A DNA stretch of 64,000 nucleotides from Desmodesmus armatus (Eukaryota; Chlorophyta; Chlorophyceae; Sphaeropleales; Scenedesmaceae): contig VIIQ02000825.1 of NCBI GenBank assembly GCA_007449985.2, positions 1 through 64,000 of the forward strand. Direction: 5' to 3'. Under the pieces are notes generated by a model, which had not been told where the DNA came from, made no database searches, and worked only from the letters and a program-made list of their open reading frames with translations. The translations under genes and the position numbers were made by a program. Each line of letters begins with the position of its first letter. Positions within the stretch are counted from its first letter, which is position 1. This document shows, piece by piece, positions 34,301 through 45,700 of the stretch.

Positions 34301-35717
34301 CCCCTGCACCCCACACTGGTGCAGCACAGGGCATGTTGCACTAGCATGTGCATGATGCTCAAACTGGCACTGCGCGTACAAAATGCAAGCCACTGCTCTT
34401 CACATGGCACTCTTGCACTGCTCAGCACACCAACCGCCCTGACAAAACCAGCTTCTGCAGGACTCCTGCAGAGCGTTGCCCATGCTTGAAGACACACAAC
34501 GGGCAGCCATGCACAGCAGCACCAGGGCAGTACCCAACGGCAGTTTGCCCTCATACCCAACTGCTGCACAGCCCTGGGCGAGCTTCACCCCATGGGCAAA
34601 CTATTGCAGTGTATATACAAATGTGGGATGCATGCCCCCTGGTGCAGGCTTGATTGCCAATCATGCTGCGGCAGCTTGAGCAAAGCCCGGCTGGCCGGCC
34701 GCTTTGCATCCACAGTGGTGGCGCTAGCAGTGACAGTACTGAGCAGCCCTCAGCCGGCACAACTCCACACCACACTGTCCTGTAAACTCCTGCGCCGCTG
34801 TGCGCAACAGACACTGTTTTGGCATCAGCACCAACGCAACACACACAAACACACACACTCTTACCACCAAACGCCTGCTGCACTCGACTACAGCAATAAC
34901 AAAGTTCCTGTGGCCACTGTCGCCCCCACATGTCCTGCACACTCGTGACGGGCAACACCCCAACAATCAGTAGTATGGCGTTCAACTGCTCTGGCAGCCT
35001 CGCCGTGCGACATCAAACAGCCGCCGGAGCTTCCATTGTCGCACACACGCACACTTACACCACACGTTTCGTACTCTCATTGTTGCATGCACAGATGCAC
35101 ACACACCAAACATGTCACAGGGGAGCCCTGCAAAAACATGCACAACTGACAGTGCGTGAGCATGGATGCAGACACGTCTTGATGCATCAGCAAGACCATG
35201 ACGTGCACTCAGCACACCATTGAAAGGTGCACACCATGCGACCCACACCCAACACCGTCAACCCAAAGTGACACAGCATCCAACCACCCATGCGGTGGGC
35301 AAAGCCAGCGCAATCTCAACCACAACCAAGGCAGAGTGCCTTGAAACAAGGCCTTGTGCCTCTGCCTGCAAATTGCGCACAGTGGGCGCTGCAGGCTTGA
35401 GCACCAGCGCGCGGTCGGCTTCACCACAAGCAACACATGTGCAAGCATACTGCACATCTGACCAGCATTGCAACACGATCAGGGGCATGCGTGTGTTTTG
35501 GCGTCGCCACTGCACCAGTGGTGACACAAAACAACCAAACATACATAGACACTCGACTGCAGGCCTGCGCAGCGTGCGTACACCACCCTCACACGCTGCC
35601 GCAGCTGGTCCCTATGACACCCTCCTCTCATGAAGCGACTGAGGCAAACTTGCGCCATACCGTCCCACACACTTGCTGGGCTGGCATCCCCGTCGCCCGC
35701 ATCCTTCTGCTCAGCAC

Positions 35718-37205
35718 TCATGAGTCGCTGCTGCGCAGCTGTGAGGCGAGGTGCTGTGCCTGCTGCTGCAGTGCCGCCAGCAGGGCCCTCTCAAGCACAC
35801 TTTGCAGCTCAGCAGGCTGCAGTGTGGCGGCAGCCTCCCTCTGTGGCTGCACTGGGCCACCACCAGAGCTTGCAAGCCCAGTGTGAGGGCCAGTGGCAGC
35901 ATCTGCAGGGGTGGCTGTGCTCTGCTGGATCAGGGAGTGCATGAGAGCTGCTGGTGCTGACAGTGTGGAGCAGGGCCCAGCAGCTGCTGCAGCTGTGTGT
36001 GTGGGTGAGCAGCTGAGGGCCTGGCGCTTACTGCTGCGCATGGCTACTGAGGATGTGCGCTGCTGCTGAGCCTGCAGTGCAGCACCAGGCTCCTGCTGGT
36101 CATCCACCAGCATGGGCCCCCCTGCTGCTGCCTGCCAGTGGCCGGCAGCAGCAGCAGCAGCGGTTGCGGCTGCCTCTGGGCAGTATGGTGGGGGCCCAGT
36201 GATGCTGTCCTGCCTCCAGCTGCTGGCATGGTACTGGTGCTGTGAGTGCAGCTGCTGCTGCTGGTGCTGGGTGAGCTGGTGTGAGGACTCGGCTGGGTTG
36301 CTGCCTGATCCTGCGGGTTGCGCCAGCACCTCCAGCTGCTGTTGCTGCTGCAGGTTGGCCGCTGCTGCGGCACGCAGAGCCTTGAGAGCTGACAGCTCCG
36401 CCTCCAGCTGTGCGTTGCTCTGCTGCAGGGTATGGATGTAGCTGATGACACCCTCCAGGAAGGTGGCTGTGTTGCTGCGGGTGTCATGGGGCACCAGCTC
36501 GCGCAGGGCTGACAGCCTGTGGGCAGTGCAGGCACAGGTGCAAGTGAACAGGTTAGCCTCAAAGGATCAGTCACAGCCATGAGCACCCTCCTGATTCTGG
36601 CCCGGGGGGCCGGGGCGGGGGGGGGGGGGGGGGCTTGACTCCATGCATCTCCGTCCCCTCTTCCGATCGTGATGTAGCTCTTCCTCCTCTCTTCTCCTTT
36701 CCCTTCCACCTTCACGTAAGTGGGTGGGACCAACAGACTGCATTTGTACTGTCGCTGTACTGCAGCTCAAAGCTGACGTCCATGGGAGCCCTCGAGCAGC
36801 CGAGAGGACACAAAAGCCAATGCGCCTCAGCGTTACGACCGTGCCGTACGGAACCAGGTAGATGGTGATGGTGATTCTTGCTGCTGCAGCACGTGCTGAC
36901 CTGCTGACCTGCAATGCGTGCTCGCTCTTCGTCCATGCATCAGGGGTGCAATCAATTGCGAGACTCAAAGTGATGACTAGAGAAGGATACAAGCACACGC
37001 ACAAATAATGTCACGCGTACCATTACCTTTCGTTGATCCTCTCTCGCCGTTTGGCTTCAGAAACGCGATGGGAACCACGCGAACGTGCTGGTTTTGAGGC
37101 CTGGATGTCATTGGACATATTGTATGTAGGCTGGGAGGTGCTGGTGCCCCAATGTGGTTCCCCTTCAAGATGGTGGGCTGTCGCTGCCAAAATGTGCAAG
37201 TCCAT
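35718..37205 (-). CDS. bHLH transcription factor, two exons
   Basis: Exons (minus): 37205-37027 and 36516-35718, joined through an AG|G arginine codon; 325 residues. The basic region SHRVSEAKRRERINER has His46, Glu50 and Arg54, the H-E-R pattern of bHLH proteins that bind CACGTG-type E-boxes. Helix 1 runs LSALRELVPHD, the loop TRSNT, helix 2 ATFLEGVISYIHTLQQ. Then comes a leucine-rich coiled coil (NAQLEAELSALKALRAAAAA). The arrangement resembles the plant BIM/atypical class. The rest is Gln/Ala/Ser-rich low complexity, usual for activation regions, with a second Gln/Leu-rich helix near the end. The intron (36,517-37,026) contains a G17 run on the plus strand. The ATG at 37,205 is the first ATG in this frame; the frame stays open a little further upstream without one. 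Target genes are unknown, but a CACGTG lies 66 bp upstream of the start. Confidence 0.85.
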
Positions 37206-37268
37206 CTGTCCAACAGAGGAGAGTCCCGATTCAATAGAAATCAAGGGACCTGCGAGGGCTGCGTCTGT

Positions 37269-37278
37269 TTCACGTGAA
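37269..37278. promoter_or_regulatory. Palindromic G-box upstream of the bHLH gene
   Basis: TTCACGTGAA is a perfect 10-bp palindrome centred on CACGTG (37,271-37,276), about 66 bp upstream of the bHLH ATG. HER-type bHLH proteins bind this core. Self-regulation is inference only. Confidence 0.4.
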
Positions 37279-37611
37279 GAGGGTGTTCAACCGAATCAAA
37301 GGACAGTCGACAGAAAGTATGTGCATTGTAGCATGTGTAATCTAGAAATGTAGATGATTTCAATGCATGTTCGGGTGTCGTTGATTTCATTCATTGGGGT
37401 GGGTGTCCCTTGGACTTGGACAAAATTACGTTACTGGAATGGATGTCAGACAAAGGGCCACTAAAGAGTCGATGGCTTGATGACTTTGATAGCCAAGCGG
37501 CGACGTCTGTCGTGTATGCATTGAGTTTGATGGCCTCTCTTCTTCGCGATGGGACAGCTGGTGCTGCGTGTCGCAGAACAGGCTGATCGAATGCAGGTGC
37601 TTTACACTGAC

Positions 37612-37616
37612 AAAGT
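37612..37616 (-). terminator. Putative TGTAA poly(A) signal, BPI/LBP gene
   Basis: TGTAA on the minus strand, about 580 bp beyond the BPI/LBP stop. It is the best-placed candidate seen, though the distance is long. Confidence 0.25.
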
Positions 37617-38193
37617 TGAAGCTGTTGACGCTGGCCACTACCATTGGGGCCGGTATCCACACACATAATAGAAAGACAGGCTGGCAGCAATACAACCTGA
37701 TTGACCACAGGTGTAGCCAGTCCTCAACCAGTGACGTGGAAGCAAAGCATGCAGCATGCTTTCCTGCATGAGGACGTATGCGGCCAACAGCAGTTATGAT
37801 GCTGGAGGGCACTGCAATCAAAGACAGGCCCAGCAGGAGCACCAAAGAGCAGCGGCACCACCTGGCTGCACGCCTCAAAGAGGCACGCAACATCGAAAAA
37901 CCTAGGTCGAAGCAACATTGACCCTGGTGTGGCGGCCAAATCCACAAGCGGCCCAAAGGTGCCAGGTGCTCCTACAAAGTCAATCTGTACAACTGCTGTG
38001 CTCCTAAGAGAGCCTATAATACTGTACATCCACTCCGCTCTGACAAGCCAGCTGCAGCACCCAGCACAGAAGCAGCTGAGACGCCTGATGATACAGCCCT
38101 CTTGTAAACAACTTGATGTACACCACCCTTCACCACCAGGCAGGCTCTCTGTTGCAGCTGGCGCAGCTGCAGAAGCCGCCAATATCCCACCAT

Positions 38194-41100
38194 TCACAGT
38201 GTCGCAGGGATGGGAGGTAGCTGCAGCACCTTGACATCACTGGACACCACGAACCACTGCTCCAGCGCCTTGGTGGAGACTTTGTCCAGTGCCACATAAG
38301 GTGTGGCGGGTGTCTTGACATACGTGTCCCACAGCTGGCCTAACGACTGCCTTGGCCAGCCTGCTTGACCACCCAGTCAATGATCTGGTTCCAGCCATTC
38401 ACGTTGACTGGGAACATCTCATACAGGGTAGCATAGCTGACGGCAGTGCTGTGGATGGCAGTCTGCTCCCAGCCAAAGTCTGCAGCAAGGGTGACATTGG
38501 CAGTCATGCGCGCCACCAGCACATCTGCACCATCCCCTGTGGCGTTCATCACCGTGACGTTGGTGTTGTAGCGGGCTGATAAGACCACACCGCCCTCTGA
38601 CCCACTGTTGAAGGACACCTGTGAGCAGGCAGACAGCCAGGCAGGTGGGTGGGTGCACATCACAGCTGCAGCAGCATGCAGCCTTGCCTGAGGGGCAGAG
38701 GCGCAGCAGAAGCAAGCCCGGCGCAATATTAAAAGCACACGTACGCAGGAATTGGCCTGAAGATCTACCATATGGAGTTGCTGCAGTGCGGTGCTGCTGC
38801 AGTGCACATCCTAGCACCTGCGTACACCAACAGTCAGAACGCACCATTGGCGCTTCGATCAAGTCAATCTGCAGCAGCATGCCCTTCTTGGAGAAGTGCT
38901 TGGGCAGCTCTGGGATAAGTCCGCCAAACAGGTCCGTGATCAGCCGCAGCTGCGGGATGTTGCCGTCCTTCACAGTCGTGCGCAGTGCACCAGACTTGAA
39001 CAGGCCCCAGAAGATGCAATTTGCGATTGCCTCGTGGAAGTAGGCGCTGAACATGCTGCCGTCACTCCCTATCTCAGCTGGCGTGAGGGGAAGGGGGCCT
39101 GCTGGGAACGGGCACGACCCCTGGCTGTACTGCAGCAGCCGCCGTGCTGCCGCCAGGCCGGGCACCTCGCCTGTGAGGTGTGTGTCGCTGCTCCTGCCGC
39201 TGCTGCTGTTGGTGGAGGCCGGGCCTGCAAGAGCCACCGCTGCTTGGATGGCTGCTGCGTCAGACTCTGGAGCAGCTGCAGACGGCGTCGACATGGCAAG
39301 CGTGCTCGCTTCCGCATCCGGGGTGCTGCTGCTGCTGACTGATGGCGCGGGCTCAGGGGGTATAGCCACCTCACCATAGCCCTGCAAAAAGCAGAACCCA
39401 GCAAGCGATCTGAGCATGCAGACATAAACCTTGACGCAATGCTGCCACCTTACGCATGCGGTGACGCAGCGTTGCTGCCACGGCAGTCCACAACTCACCA
39501 CACAAATTGCACACATGTCACTGACACACGAATGGACAGCCGTCAGTGTCCCAACCGCCTTGAGTGCTCGCAATTGCAGGCTACACCTCCGCTGCATGCT
39601 GGATAACAGCTGGGCCGGATCTGCCCACCTTGACGATGACGTAATTGAGCGTGTACAGTGCATATGTGAAGACCGCGTCGAAAGGCAGGCCCTGGATGGA
39701 GATCTTGGCTGGCAGGCTGTCCAGGAGGCCATTCAAGGCCGCAGGAACATCCTGCACAAGCATACACACACAGCTTGAGCTGTCCTGTTTTCCTATTGAC
39801 GGATTTTGGGTGTAAGCGGCAACAGCAACATACACGGGGACTAGTACCACAAGCAACAATGATGCCCTTGCTGTCCATCACAGCAAGGTGCTGTCTTTGT
39901 TCACACCAAACCTTTGTGCCTGCCTTGCGGCCGCCAGCTGCTGGCTCACCGTGTGCATTGCGTTGTTGACTGCCTCCTCGATCTGACTCCTGATCACGCC
40001 ACTGAAGATGTACAGCAGTGCCTGGTAGAGCCAGTCAGCGCTGTAGCTGTGGATGGACAGGTCCAGGGAGCCAAACCCAACTGCTGAGCTGACAGCAACC
40101 AGCTGCGGTGACCCAGACTCCTGGTTGCGAACCTGGCAGCAGACCATAGTACAGGCAGCAGGCAGGGCAGATGTGTGGGGACACTTTGTATGGCAGGGCC
40201 TCCTCCTGCAATGTCACGCCATGACAGACGCTTCGGCCACGCTGCTCAGCCCAGTGCCAATTGCCTTGCTTGTGCTAGTCTGCGGCGTGTGGTCAGCTGT
40301 GCTGCATGTTGCGTAGGGGTGCTGGACCTGGAATCAAGATTGCACCCATTCAGACATCGATTTACTCTGCCCCACCACTCCCTGTCCTGCTCACCAGGAA
40401 GATCTCATCCAGTGAGCCGCCAGTGAGGCTCAAGGCGCCATTGCCACTCCCTGACAGTGGACCCTTCGACCACGCCCAGTCAAACGTGATCTGCAGGGGA
40501 CATCTCACATACAAACACACTTGGTCAGTGGATTGCGTGCGTGACGTGCTGATGCAACGAATTCTTGTAAGGCTACTGTCTGAACCGTGCGGCTGAGTGG
40601 CACCAGGGACACAGGTTGGTCAGCACCTGCAGATACTCAATGCATCTGTGGTATTGATGGACACCTGCTGCTGCTGGTGACCGTCAGGACAGCAGCATAT
40701 CTGCCTGTTGGCTGCCGACTGCCCTGCTGACCTGTGCAGTGAGGTTTGCTGCCGTCAGGTGGTAATAGCCGCTCTCAATGGCCACCTTGGCCAAGTCGCG
40801 CGGCACCTGCAGCCATACCAAGTCACAGCAAGGAAGATGTGTGAACAACAGGGGAGATTGGGCCCCACGCAGTGTACCCTACTACATGCACACTGCTTGC
40901 CGCTGTGCACACTGGCTGTATCTCTTTGTGTTGTAACTGCTGAACATAACACTCCCGTGATCCCTCCCTTGGAAACATAGAATACCCCTTCCCAACACCA
41001 GGCTGCTGCATGGAGGTACTACCGCGCAGTGAATGAGTCCACATCAGGTGGAGTTGAGACGTGCTGCTGCGGCTGCGCATGCTGGTGGCAGATGCCCGAC

Positions 41101-41516
41101 ATGCACATGCCCACCTGCAAGTCTGTTATGTTCACATTGCTGATAGCTACATCGATGCCGCCAATGACTGGGACCTCAAGTGTGGTCCTGTACTCTGGGA
41201 TCTTCACATTCTCCACAGCAACCCCGAGAATTTCAATCGCTTCTGTGACTGCATAGTCAAATAGCCGCTGCCGTGCTGCTATTTGCATGGAAGCCTCGCT
41301 GTTGAAGGGGCTGTGCACCCGACGCCTGGGCCAGGCATCCAGACGACTGCTGTCATCCTGTGCTGCAGCTGCGGCAGCTGCAGCTATCCGGGCAGACTGC
41401 CTGCCCTGCCGCGTTGCTTGTGCAGGCAGCAGGGCACTGCTTGCCAGCAGCACTAGCAGCAGGCAGCTGTGCAGCTGCTTGCGCCCCCGCACACCAAACA
41501 TTTCATGTGGCTTCAT
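38194..41516 (-). CDS. Secreted BPI/LBP-family lipid-binding protein, seven exons, one frame break
   Basis: Exons (minus): 41516-41115, 40806-40732, 40490-40395, 40132-39950, 39751-39629, 39381-38845, 38618-38194. The N-terminus (MKPHEMFGVRGRKQLHSC, then LLLVLLASSALLPAQA) is a signal peptide; the ATG at 41,501 is an alternative start. BPI-type features: FDYAVTEAIEIL, IPEYRTTLEVPVIGGIDVAI, ISNVNITDLQ, ITFDWAWS, a helical IYSGVIRS-like segment (LLYIFSGVIRSQIEEAVNNA), LLDSLPAKISIQGLPFD, and the family-typical end SSDVKVLQLPPIPATL. A Ser/Ala-rich linker encoded by exon 6 separates the two halves. Within the last exon the frame changes near 38,343-38,356: WVVKQAGQGS is in one frame and GQLWDTYVKTPATPYVALDK in the next, consistent with one missing base. 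BPI/LBP proteins bind lipids such as lipopolysaccharide. A role in bacterial sensing or defence is possible but not shown. Confidence 0.82.
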
Positions 41517-42167
41517 GGCAGCCAGCGAGCCTCCACTGCAGCCTGCAGCACCTGTGCACCCTGCGACATGGCACAGAGCAGCGGGAGACACAACACCCAG
41601 CCTTGCAGTTCTCAGGCAGGCATTCCACTTCGGATCCCAGGACAGTACGTTGAGAAAGGCAATCCAAGGCAGTCTGAGGTACAATATTCGCATAGGGTGA
41701 TGCTGGAAGGCCCAGGGGTACACAAAGACAGCATACATGGAGGGTCCAGGCACTGCAAGCTGAAGCTCACCAGCTGGTGCACACGATCCGCACCACGCCT
41801 TCACTCAGAACATAAGCAACACGAACAACACGCAGGTGGGTACTGCGGGATTCAATCGACAGGTCAGTGGTCTGGTGAAGGGACGCTCGCTAGGACTGTA
41901 CTTGGCACTGTGTCGACTCAACAAGTGCCCAACGCCATCAAAACAAAGACCAAGGCTGTCCACAGCATTGACCAGTGGACTCTGTCCTGTGACCTACCAC
42001 GTCATGTCGGTTGTTTGTGTTTGTGTTTGGCCTTTTGCAATGCACTATTAGTGGGTCTGAGAATGGTGGTGTCCTCTCAACACCCCAGTCTTTCTAGCAC
42101 TCAGCCTTTACCAGGCCAGGACCAGGCCCCAGGGTGACCCCCTTGCCACGGTGTGCAGGCCCAGCAG

Positions 42168-42170
<3 letters not shown>

Positions 42171-42200
<30 letters not shown>
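42171..42200. repeat. G30 homopolymer
   Basis: Thirty consecutive G on the plus strand, a strong candidate for G-quadruplex formation and a likely site of length error in the assembly. Confidence 0.9.
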
Positions 42201-42203
<3 letters not shown>

Positions 42204-42422
42204 TGGCGCAGACAGGCACAGGCGAGGGATGCATGTGAAGGCGTCATCATGCATGGCTGCAGCAATGAAGTTTGGGGCTGGAGATCCTTCACCCATAGTC
42301 AATGGCAGTCCTTGGGGTTGGCAACTGGCGCGAGCTCTCCTTATGAATAGCACTGGGCATGACACCCAACTGGAACCATCAAAGAAACAAGCCAAGTCAG
42401 ACTCAGTCGCAAACCAGGCATG

Positions 42423-42427
42423 TTACA
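42423..42427 (-). terminator. Putative TGTAA poly(A) signal, NAA15
   Basis: TGTAA on the minus strand, about 360 bp past the NAA15 stop. Confidence 0.35.
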
Positions 42428-42649
42428 CACCACATATCACTTCCACACACATGTGCCAACACACTTGCAACACACATGCAACTCACTCAACGCTCCTGCT
42501 GACCTGCTTCCCCCTCCCCAACACACGCCGTGCGCTGCAGTGCACACTGGTTTCTGTCAACATCCTGCTGCCCCCAAGCTACTGCAGAAAGAACTCCCTG
42601 CAACCCCACCCACATGTCCAGCCATCCGGTACTGATGCCCACTGCTGCG

Positions 42650-42670
42650 CTAGGGCCTGCAAGGCCCTAG
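42650..42670. other. Perfect 9-bp-arm hairpin in NAA15 3' flank
   Basis: CTAGGGCCT, loop GCA, AGGCCCTAG. It lies about 120 bp beyond the NAA15 stop, so it would fold in the 3' UTR RNA. Function unknown. Confidence 0.5.
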
Positions 42671-42788
42671 GTGGCAGGGCTGACCGTAAGAAGATGCCCC
42701 TCCCCTTATGCCTTGCAGCAGTCCCATGCGCAAGTCACACTGACGGGCTGCAATGGTGCCCAACGAGCCCCAGCTACCTAGCTACCCA

Positions 42789-45700
42789 TTACGCTGGCAG
42801 GGGCTGCTTGAGGTGCGCAGGGTTGAGCTTGATTTTGTCCCCAGGGGTGGCAGACGTGCCCCCGAAATACGAGCTGTGCGCAAAGGCCCCTGAGCACTGC
42901 TGCTTCCACTCCCCTGCCGCAGCAGCATCTGCCAGAGGGCCTGCCAGCAGCAGCTTGTGGACCTCCACGCAGTCCAGCAGCTGCTGGGCACTGCTGCTGC
43001 TCTGCGCAGGTGCTGCCGCCAGCAGCTGCTTGATGCCGGCTGCTTTGCTGGCAGGGTCAAGCAGCGCTGCCATCTCCACTGCTGCTGCTTGATGCCGCAG
43101 GCTGCTGTTGCTGCTGCTGTGCTGCTTGCAGTAATCCTGTGCGTAGGCCTGTATGTCCTTGGCACCTGCCAGCAGCTCCGACAGCACCTGCTGCACCAAC
43201 TGCTGCACGGCTGGGGTGCCAGAGGGGGAGGAGGACACTGCAGGGGGCAGCAACGGCAAGGCAAGCGACGCAACAGGATGTACGTGGGTAGGCGGACAGA
43301 CAGGCAAGGGTCATGTGTTCTGGGGCTGCTGGGCCACTGGGTCCGGATTCCAGAACCATGACGGCAGCGTCTTTCAGGGTGGCTGAAGATTGCCGGCGCC
43401 CATCAGCAACACCAAGGCAAGCGACTGACAACCACTGACATGCTGGTCCAAAAGATGGCCACCAAGGTGTTGCTGCTCCCTCCCCTCCCTTTTTCCCCAT
43501 GAACACGAGCCTCTCATGCCTGCCAAGTCTACAGACCAGTAAAGTTCCCACAGTGCTGAAGAGCCCTGCGGAGCTCACCTCTCTGTCCGAGCTTGACGAG
43601 TGCCCTGTGCACGTCAGGGTGCTCCCGCCCAGCCAGCTCCACCGCCCGCTTGACTGCTGCTGCCTCCAGCAGGGTCTTGCCTTTGCGCCCATACACCTCC
43701 GCTGCTGCAAGCTGCGTCTCCAGGTGCTGCGGGGCAGCCTGGGCAACAGCAGGAAGAAGAGCACAGCACATACAGTCTTTGAGGACATGCCACCGCCAAC
43801 AATGCATGATTTGGTGCACTCCGCGTGCTGTTGGTCATCACCCCACACACCATGCAGCTCAATTGCAAAGCACCCAACTTTTTGTTCACCCAACCATGAT
43901 TCAAAGGCACACTTTGGTGCCTGCAGGCCCGGGGTGGGCCAAACCACTTACCAAGATGTTTGGCCACCTTCTGCCTTGGCATGCCTGCCGTGCTCAAGAG
44001 CATCCACTCCATACCATCCCACCAACCATCACTCAACCACCACCACCACCACCTCCCTCCCAGTACAGCAGCCCTACCTACCTGCTTGAGCATGACCACA
44101 AACTTGGTTGCCTCCCCCAGCGGGTCGGTTGTCGCTGCCAGCTTGGCGCCATCAGGGTCAGGGTCAGGCGGTCTGCTGCTGCCCTTCTTCTTGCCGCCCT
44201 TGCTGTTGCTGCCGCCACCAGCCTCAGAGCTGCCTGCAGACTGCTGCTTGGCGGCCTCTGCTGCAGCAGCTGCGGCAGCCTCTGCCTCCTTCTCCTTGCG
44301 CTTCTCCTCCTGGGGGGGGGGGGTAGGGACCAGGGGCAGAAGCAGAGGAGTTTCAGGAGGCTGGTTGGCAGAAATTGTAAGAGCAAGCAGCGACCCCAGC
44401 TTGACTATTTGCTTACTCATACATGCAAGGCTGCCCTCCGCCATAACCACATACGCAAATAATATGTTTATCTTTTGACAGGAAAACCGTGCTGTGTCAC
44501 CCCGCCGCTGTGTCTCCCACCTTCTTGCGCCTCAGCTTCTCCTTCTTGCGCTCCTCAGGGCTGAGTGCTGCCAGCTGGGCCTCAGCAGCCTCCTCAGCAG
44601 CAGCAGCGGCAGCAGGGGCGTCATGCAGCGCCAGGTAGCAGCGGATGGCACCCAGCGCAGCCTGGACGCACCAGCAGGAGGACAAGACAGATCAAGGGGG
44701 GCAACAGACGCGTCATGACGGGGTTGTGTGTGTAGACACAGCGATGTTTGAATTCCAGAGGGGCGGGGCAGCATTGGCGTTGATGTAGCTGGGATGGCTG
44801 CAGCCTGATCAACGTGCGGCATTGTGAGCTTGATACATGCTGACTGTGTCCTGGTCGGTGCAATTGCAATTTTGCTCCACGGCAAGCACACACAGCAACA
44901 CAGATTGTTGGATGCGTCACACAATCCATACACCCATCATGTGCATGCTGCTGCTGCTCACCCTCATGTAGAAGGGGTGGTGGTGCAGCCTGTCCTCCAG
45001 CCTCAGCAGGCCCATGTAGGCGCGCAGCGTCATCTTGCGGATGCAGTAGCTGTGGAAGTCAAACTGGTCCTCAGTGAAGTCTGAGGGGGGGGGGGGCAGG
45101 GGGGGCAGGGGGGGAGGGACGCAAGCACCCAGGCACAGCACAACAGGAAGGTAAAGTGAGAAAGACGGCAGTGCGGCTGTGTGAAACCAAACTGGTCACT
45201 GCAACCAAGCCACAGTTGATAGCAGCTTGCTGGGGCCAATTGCAAGCAACTGAGCAGCTGAGGGTGGTCGCATATGGCATGGCTGCTCAGAGAGGCTTGC
45301 TGTGGTTGCCGCAATAGCCTGGCTGCAAGCTCAGCCACTTTGGGAGTCACTAGGTGTGCTGCAACGACTGAAATGACAGCTCCTGAGCTGTAGGGCCTTG
45401 CAGTGCTGTGAGCGCACCTGAGAAGTGCTTGGCCACCGAGGTGTACTTCTTGAGCGCCTTGGGCAGCTGGCCTGCTGCCATGTACGCGTCGCCCGAGCGC
45501 ACCTCATACCACATGTGCTGCATGTCGTACAGGTTGTTCAGCTGCAGGCAGGAACCGGGTAGCGGGACAGCAACCACACGACAGGGCAGACGCTGAGGCC
45601 ACAAACCATCTAATGTGCAGCTTTGCCGACAGGGGATGGCGCCCGCTGCAACTATACTGATCAGGGTGCACGTTGATGCAGCTGCAACGTCAGCAGTCAC

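Larger units (their letters stand above)
28823..35717. other. 6.9-kb stretch without a supportable gene
   Basis: Contents: the 3' flank of the preceding gene, with a TGTAA at 29,368-29,372, about 550 bp past its stop; two short tandem repeats (30,013 and 31,191, listed separately); and TA-rich microsatellite sequence near 30,215-30,235. From about 31,700 to 35,700 the plus strand is clearly A/C-rich, so the minus strand is T/G-rich. The longest open frames (for example 31,956-32,510 plus) have no domain, no splice partner and biased composition. The T/G-rich minus strand abuts the bHLH stop codon and contains TGTAA motifs (35,055 and about 33,897). A very long 3' UTR or a non-coding transcript is possible. 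Confidence 0.5.
37206..38193. other. bHLH 5' region and BPI/LBP 3' flank
   Basis: About 990 bp. The 37,206-37,400 part should be the bHLH promoter or 5' UTR and contains a CACGTG palindrome. The rest should hold the BPI/LBP 3' UTR, with TGTAA (minus) at 37,612. No open frame here has domain support. Confidence 0.5.
41517..42788. other. BPI/LBP 5' region and NAA15 3' flank
   Basis: About 1.27 kb. It contains a G30 run at 42,171-42,200, a TGTAA (minus) at 42,423 and a short hairpin at 42,650-42,670. Frames opened by the G-run are artefacts. I see no gene. Confidence 0.5.

Noticed and set aside
42171..42200. G30 run as telomeric or a contig scar
   Set aside because: No TTTTAGGG-type units nearby and normal gene context on both sides; a homopolymer is the simplest reading.
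42151..43092. 313-codon plus-strand open frame starting in the G30 run
   Set aside because: Poly-Gly start comes from the homopolymer; the rest is antisense to NAA15 exons.
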